From NCBI GenBank assembly GCA_945902135.1, contig CAMDMI010000004.1, positions 1 to 35,944 on the forward strand: a DNA stretch of 35,944 bases, given 5' to 3'. Below, in pieces: positions 34,213 through 35,944 of this stretch. Under the pieces are notes generated by a model. It was not told the DNA's origin. It was given only the letters and a program-made list of their open reading frames with translations, and searched no databases. Both the position numbers and the translations under genes were made by a program. The stretch is from Spirosoma fluviale (GTDB taxonomy: Bacteria; Bacteroidota; Bacteroidia; Cytophagales; Flexibacteraceae). Positions within the stretch are counted from its first letter, which is position 1. The number at the start of each line of letters is the position of its first letter.

Positions 34213-35176
34213 GATTGTCGTAACGGGTGCTGCCGGGTTTATTTCCAGCTGTTTGATTGCAAAGCTAAACCGGGAAGGTTACAAGGCCATCGTTGCAGTG
34301 GATGATTTCTCAGTTAAATCAAAGGAGACAAACCTGGCTGGGAAAGATATAATAGCATTTGTGGACCGAAGCGAATTCGCGGATTGGTTGAGAACCAATG
34401 CCATGGAAACTGAATTTGTTTTCCACCTTGGAGCCCGGACAGATACGACTGAAACTTCCGTTGAAATTTTCGACAAGCTTAACCTCAATTATTCAAAAGA
34501 GGTTTGGGCAATCTGCACTGAATTTCAAATTCCAATGGTGTACGCGTCCTCCGCCGCAACCTATGGGGCAGGTGAATATGGATATTCTGACGATCCGACA
34601 ACCATTTCTTCACTTAAGCCGCTCAATCCCTATGCGAACTCCAAGCATGATTTTGACCTTTGGGTTCTTTCGCAAAATAAAACACCTTTTTTCTGGGCAG
34701 GACTTAAGTTTTTCAATGTGTATGGACCGAATGAATACCACAAAGGAAAAATGGCCTCCGTTATTTTCCACGCATTTAAACAAGTTCGGGAAAAAGGCCG
34801 GATGTCTTTGTTCGAATCGCACAAGGAAGGAACAGCCAATGGCCACCAGCAAAGAGATTTTATTTATGTAAAGGATGTGACGGAAGTGTGTTTTTGGTTG
34901 ATGCAACACAGAAAAAATTCTGGCATTTACAATCTGGGTACTGGTAAGGCGAGAACTTTTCAGGATTTGGCGCTTGCAACCTTTCTTTCCTTGGGAATAG
35001 AACCTTCCATTGATTACATCCCAACGCCACTGGAAATCAGAAATTCATATCAGTACTTTACCGAAGCAGAAATGGGGCGTTTGAAAGATGCGGGCTATCC
35101 AGGATCTTTTACTTCCCTTGAGGATGGGATTGCCGATTATGTTGGTAATTACCTTGTTACGGATAAGTATGAATAA
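34211..35176 (+). CDS. hldD: HldD: ADP-glyceromanno-heptose 6-epimerase
   Basis: 321 residues starting with the classic MIVVTGAAGF Rossmann opening; the much longer frame from 33782 is an artefact over the lipoprotein gene. Active site YANSK (Y141, K145) and YASSAATYG. The HldD-specific FNVYGPNEYHKGKMASV and QQRDFIYVKDV are present. It inverts C6 of ADP-D-glycero-D-manno-heptose for lipopolysaccharide inner core. The third glycine of GxxGxxG is serine (TGAAGFIS). The gene is followed by a terminator-like hairpin. Confidence 0.93.
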   Translation: MIVVTGAAGFISSCLIAKLNREGYKAIVAVDDFSVKSKETNLAGKDIIAFVDRSEFADWLRTNAMETEFVFHLGARTDTTETSVEIFDKLNLNYSKEVWAICTEFQIPMVYASSAATYGAGEYGYSDDPTTISSLKPLNPYANSKHDFDLWVLSQNKTPFFWAGLKFFNVYGPNEYHKGKMASVIFHAFKQVREKGRMSLFESHKEGTANGHQQRDFIYVKDVTEVCFWLMQHRKNSGIYNLGTGKARTFQDLALATFLSLGIEPSIDYIPTPLEIRNSYQYFTEAEMGRLKDAGYPGSFTSLEDGIADYVGNYLVTDKYE

Positions 35177-35208
35177 AAAAAGCCTTCCCAATAAGGGTAG
35201 GCCTTTTC
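35175..35208 (+). terminator. Rho-independent terminator after hldD
   Basis: Stem GCCTTCCC (35182-35189) with GGGTAGGC (35195-35202), one T-T mismatch, flanked by an A-run before and CTTTTCTTTC after. Directly follows the hldD stop. Confidence 0.78.
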
Positions 35209-35300
35209 TTTCACTTTTCAACCCAAAAATAAAACTTGTGTTTTATCCGACACAATTATCCGATATTTTCTTTGTAACAGCAAAAAATGTATGGCCAATA

Positions 35301-35341
35301 CCTTGTTTTGCTTTATGAATCCTTGTTTTTTCGCTATGAAT
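35301..35341 (+). repeat. Short tandem imperfect repeat upstream of nth
   Basis: Two adjacent ~20-base units, CCTTGTTTTGCTTTATGAAT (35301-35320) and a variant (35321-35341) that keeps the first nine and last six bases, in the AT-rich leader before nth. Confidence 0.5.
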
Positions 35342-35417
35342 GAAGAATTGACCTTCGATTATTTTGTCCATTTAGTTTTTTCAAAAATGAATCTTTCACC
35401 ACTTTTTTTGCAATTCT

Positions 35418-35944
35418 ATGAAGCGAAAAGAAAGAACCGCCGAAATTCTTAACTGGTTCCGAAATACCCAGGCATCGGCAGAAACTGAGTTAAATTATAC
35501 CAATCCTTTTGAGCTTTTGGTTGCGGTGGTCCTTTCTGCGCAATGCACTGACAAAAGAATCAACCTAGTTACTCCAGCGCTGTTTGAAAATTTTCCCGAT
35601 CCATCTGCATTGGCTGCAGCAAGCTTTGATGAGGTGTTCTCCCTGATTAAAAGCGTTTCATACCCCAACAACAAAGCGCGGCACCTTATTGGCCTGGCTC
35701 AAAAATTAATAAGTGATTACAATTCAGAAATTCCTGAAACAGTTGAGGAATTGCAAAAATTACCTGGCGTTGGCCGAAAAACCGCAAATGTGATTGCCTC
35801 TGTGATTTACAGCCAACCAACCATGGCGGTTGATACCCATGTATTCAGGGTTAGTCGGAGGCTTGGAATCGTACCGTCTACGGCAAAAACGCCGCTGGCA
35901 GTTGAACTTCAATTGTATAAGGTAATCCCGAAGGAAGATATTCC
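35418..35944 (+). CDS. nth: Endonuclease III, 5' part (3' end outside window)
   Basis: The frame starts at ATG 35418 (MKRKERTAEILNWF) and runs off the right edge after about 175 residues. The conserved FELLVAVVLSAQCTD opening, the helix-hairpin-helix LPGVGRKTANVIA with the catalytic lysine, and VDTHVFRVSRRLG with the catalytic aspartate identify Nth. It removes oxidised pyrimidines and nicks the strand. The C-terminal four-cysteine Fe-S cluster loop lies beyond the window. About 240 bases upstream to hldD hold the terminator and the tandem repeat. Confidence 0.96.
   Translation, partial: MKRKERTAEILNWFRNTQASAETELNYTNPFELLVAVVLSAQCTDKRINLVTPALFENFPDPSALAAASFDEVFSLIKSVSYPNNKARHLIGLAQKLISDYNSEIPETVEELQKLPGVGRKTANVIASVIYSQPTMAVDTHVFRVSRRLGIVPSTAKTPLAVELQLYKVIPKEDI

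Noticed and set aside
1-35944. CRISPR arrays, tRNA or rRNA genes, insertion-sequence transposases.
   Set aside because: I looked for regularly spaced repeats, tRNA-like GTTCGA loops in gaps and transposase motifs, and found none.

Overview
This window looks like a chromosomal segment of a Bacteroidota bacterium at roughly 40% GC by eye. The evidence is in the sequence. There are type IX secretion sorting domains: two type B 'gliding motility' C-termini and one type A. There is a DUF3667 protein, a DUF4286 protein, and a DPP-IV-type S9 peptidase. The promoter-like -7 boxes match TAnnTTTG and Shine-Dalgarno sequences are mostly absent. I cannot place it below phylum. Most genes are housekeeping or envelope genes; the one clearly accessory locus is at 16.4-17.5 kb.

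Layout. 0-0.5 kb: 3' end of a T9SS type B cargo gene and a strong terminator. 0.57-4.46 kb: orphan transketolase C-terminal subunit, then lrp-menD-nudix (tightly packed). 4.47-6.03 kb: rhomboid protease (-) divergent from a deoxynucleoside kinase (+). 6.1-11.5 kb: DPP-IV-like peptidase (+), an unknown secreted helical protein (-) with a hairpin at its start codon, and a T9SS cargo with a PA14-like domain (-). 11.6-13.9 kb: SPOR-like protein and DUF4286 (+), a bidirectional terminator, then rhlE (-) preceded by a small coupled ORF. 14.0-16.4 kb: M1-type metallopeptidase (+).

16.4-17.5 kb: an Abi_2/HEPN-like gene (+) bracketed by imperfect direct repeats. Just upstream and divergent is a compact promoter-hairpin-U-run unit of about 50 nt, a candidate small RNA. 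This is the best candidate for an unusual system in the window. 17.5-22.3 kb: sufBCDS operon (-), with a 7-1-7 Fur/PerR-type palindrome overlapping the predicted sufB start of transcription. 22.4-25.3 kb: secreted metzincin protease with a T9SS type A sorting domain (-). 25.4-30.2 kb: DUF3667 (+), era (-) divergent from mltG and a DUF6787-like gene (+), then a seven-bladed propeller protein (-). 30.2-33.3 kb: dnaA (-), a VanX-like dipeptidase (+), then a short AT-rich convergent gap with three perfect DnaA boxes, a candidate oriC. 33.3-35.9 kb: BtuF-like lipoprotein (-) and hldD (+) whose start codons overlap head to head, then a 3'-truncated nth gene at the right edge.

How the genes work together. 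Several genes serve the envelope and secretion (rhomboid, MltG, HldD, VanX-like, T9SS cargo, peptidases). The suf operon builds Fe-S clusters that the Nth at the window's end would need. MenD feeds menaquinone synthesis. DnaA and the candidate origin lie within 2 kb of each other. Many putative promoters place the -7 box only 4-5 nt before the ATG, which suggests leaderless transcripts are common in this organism.
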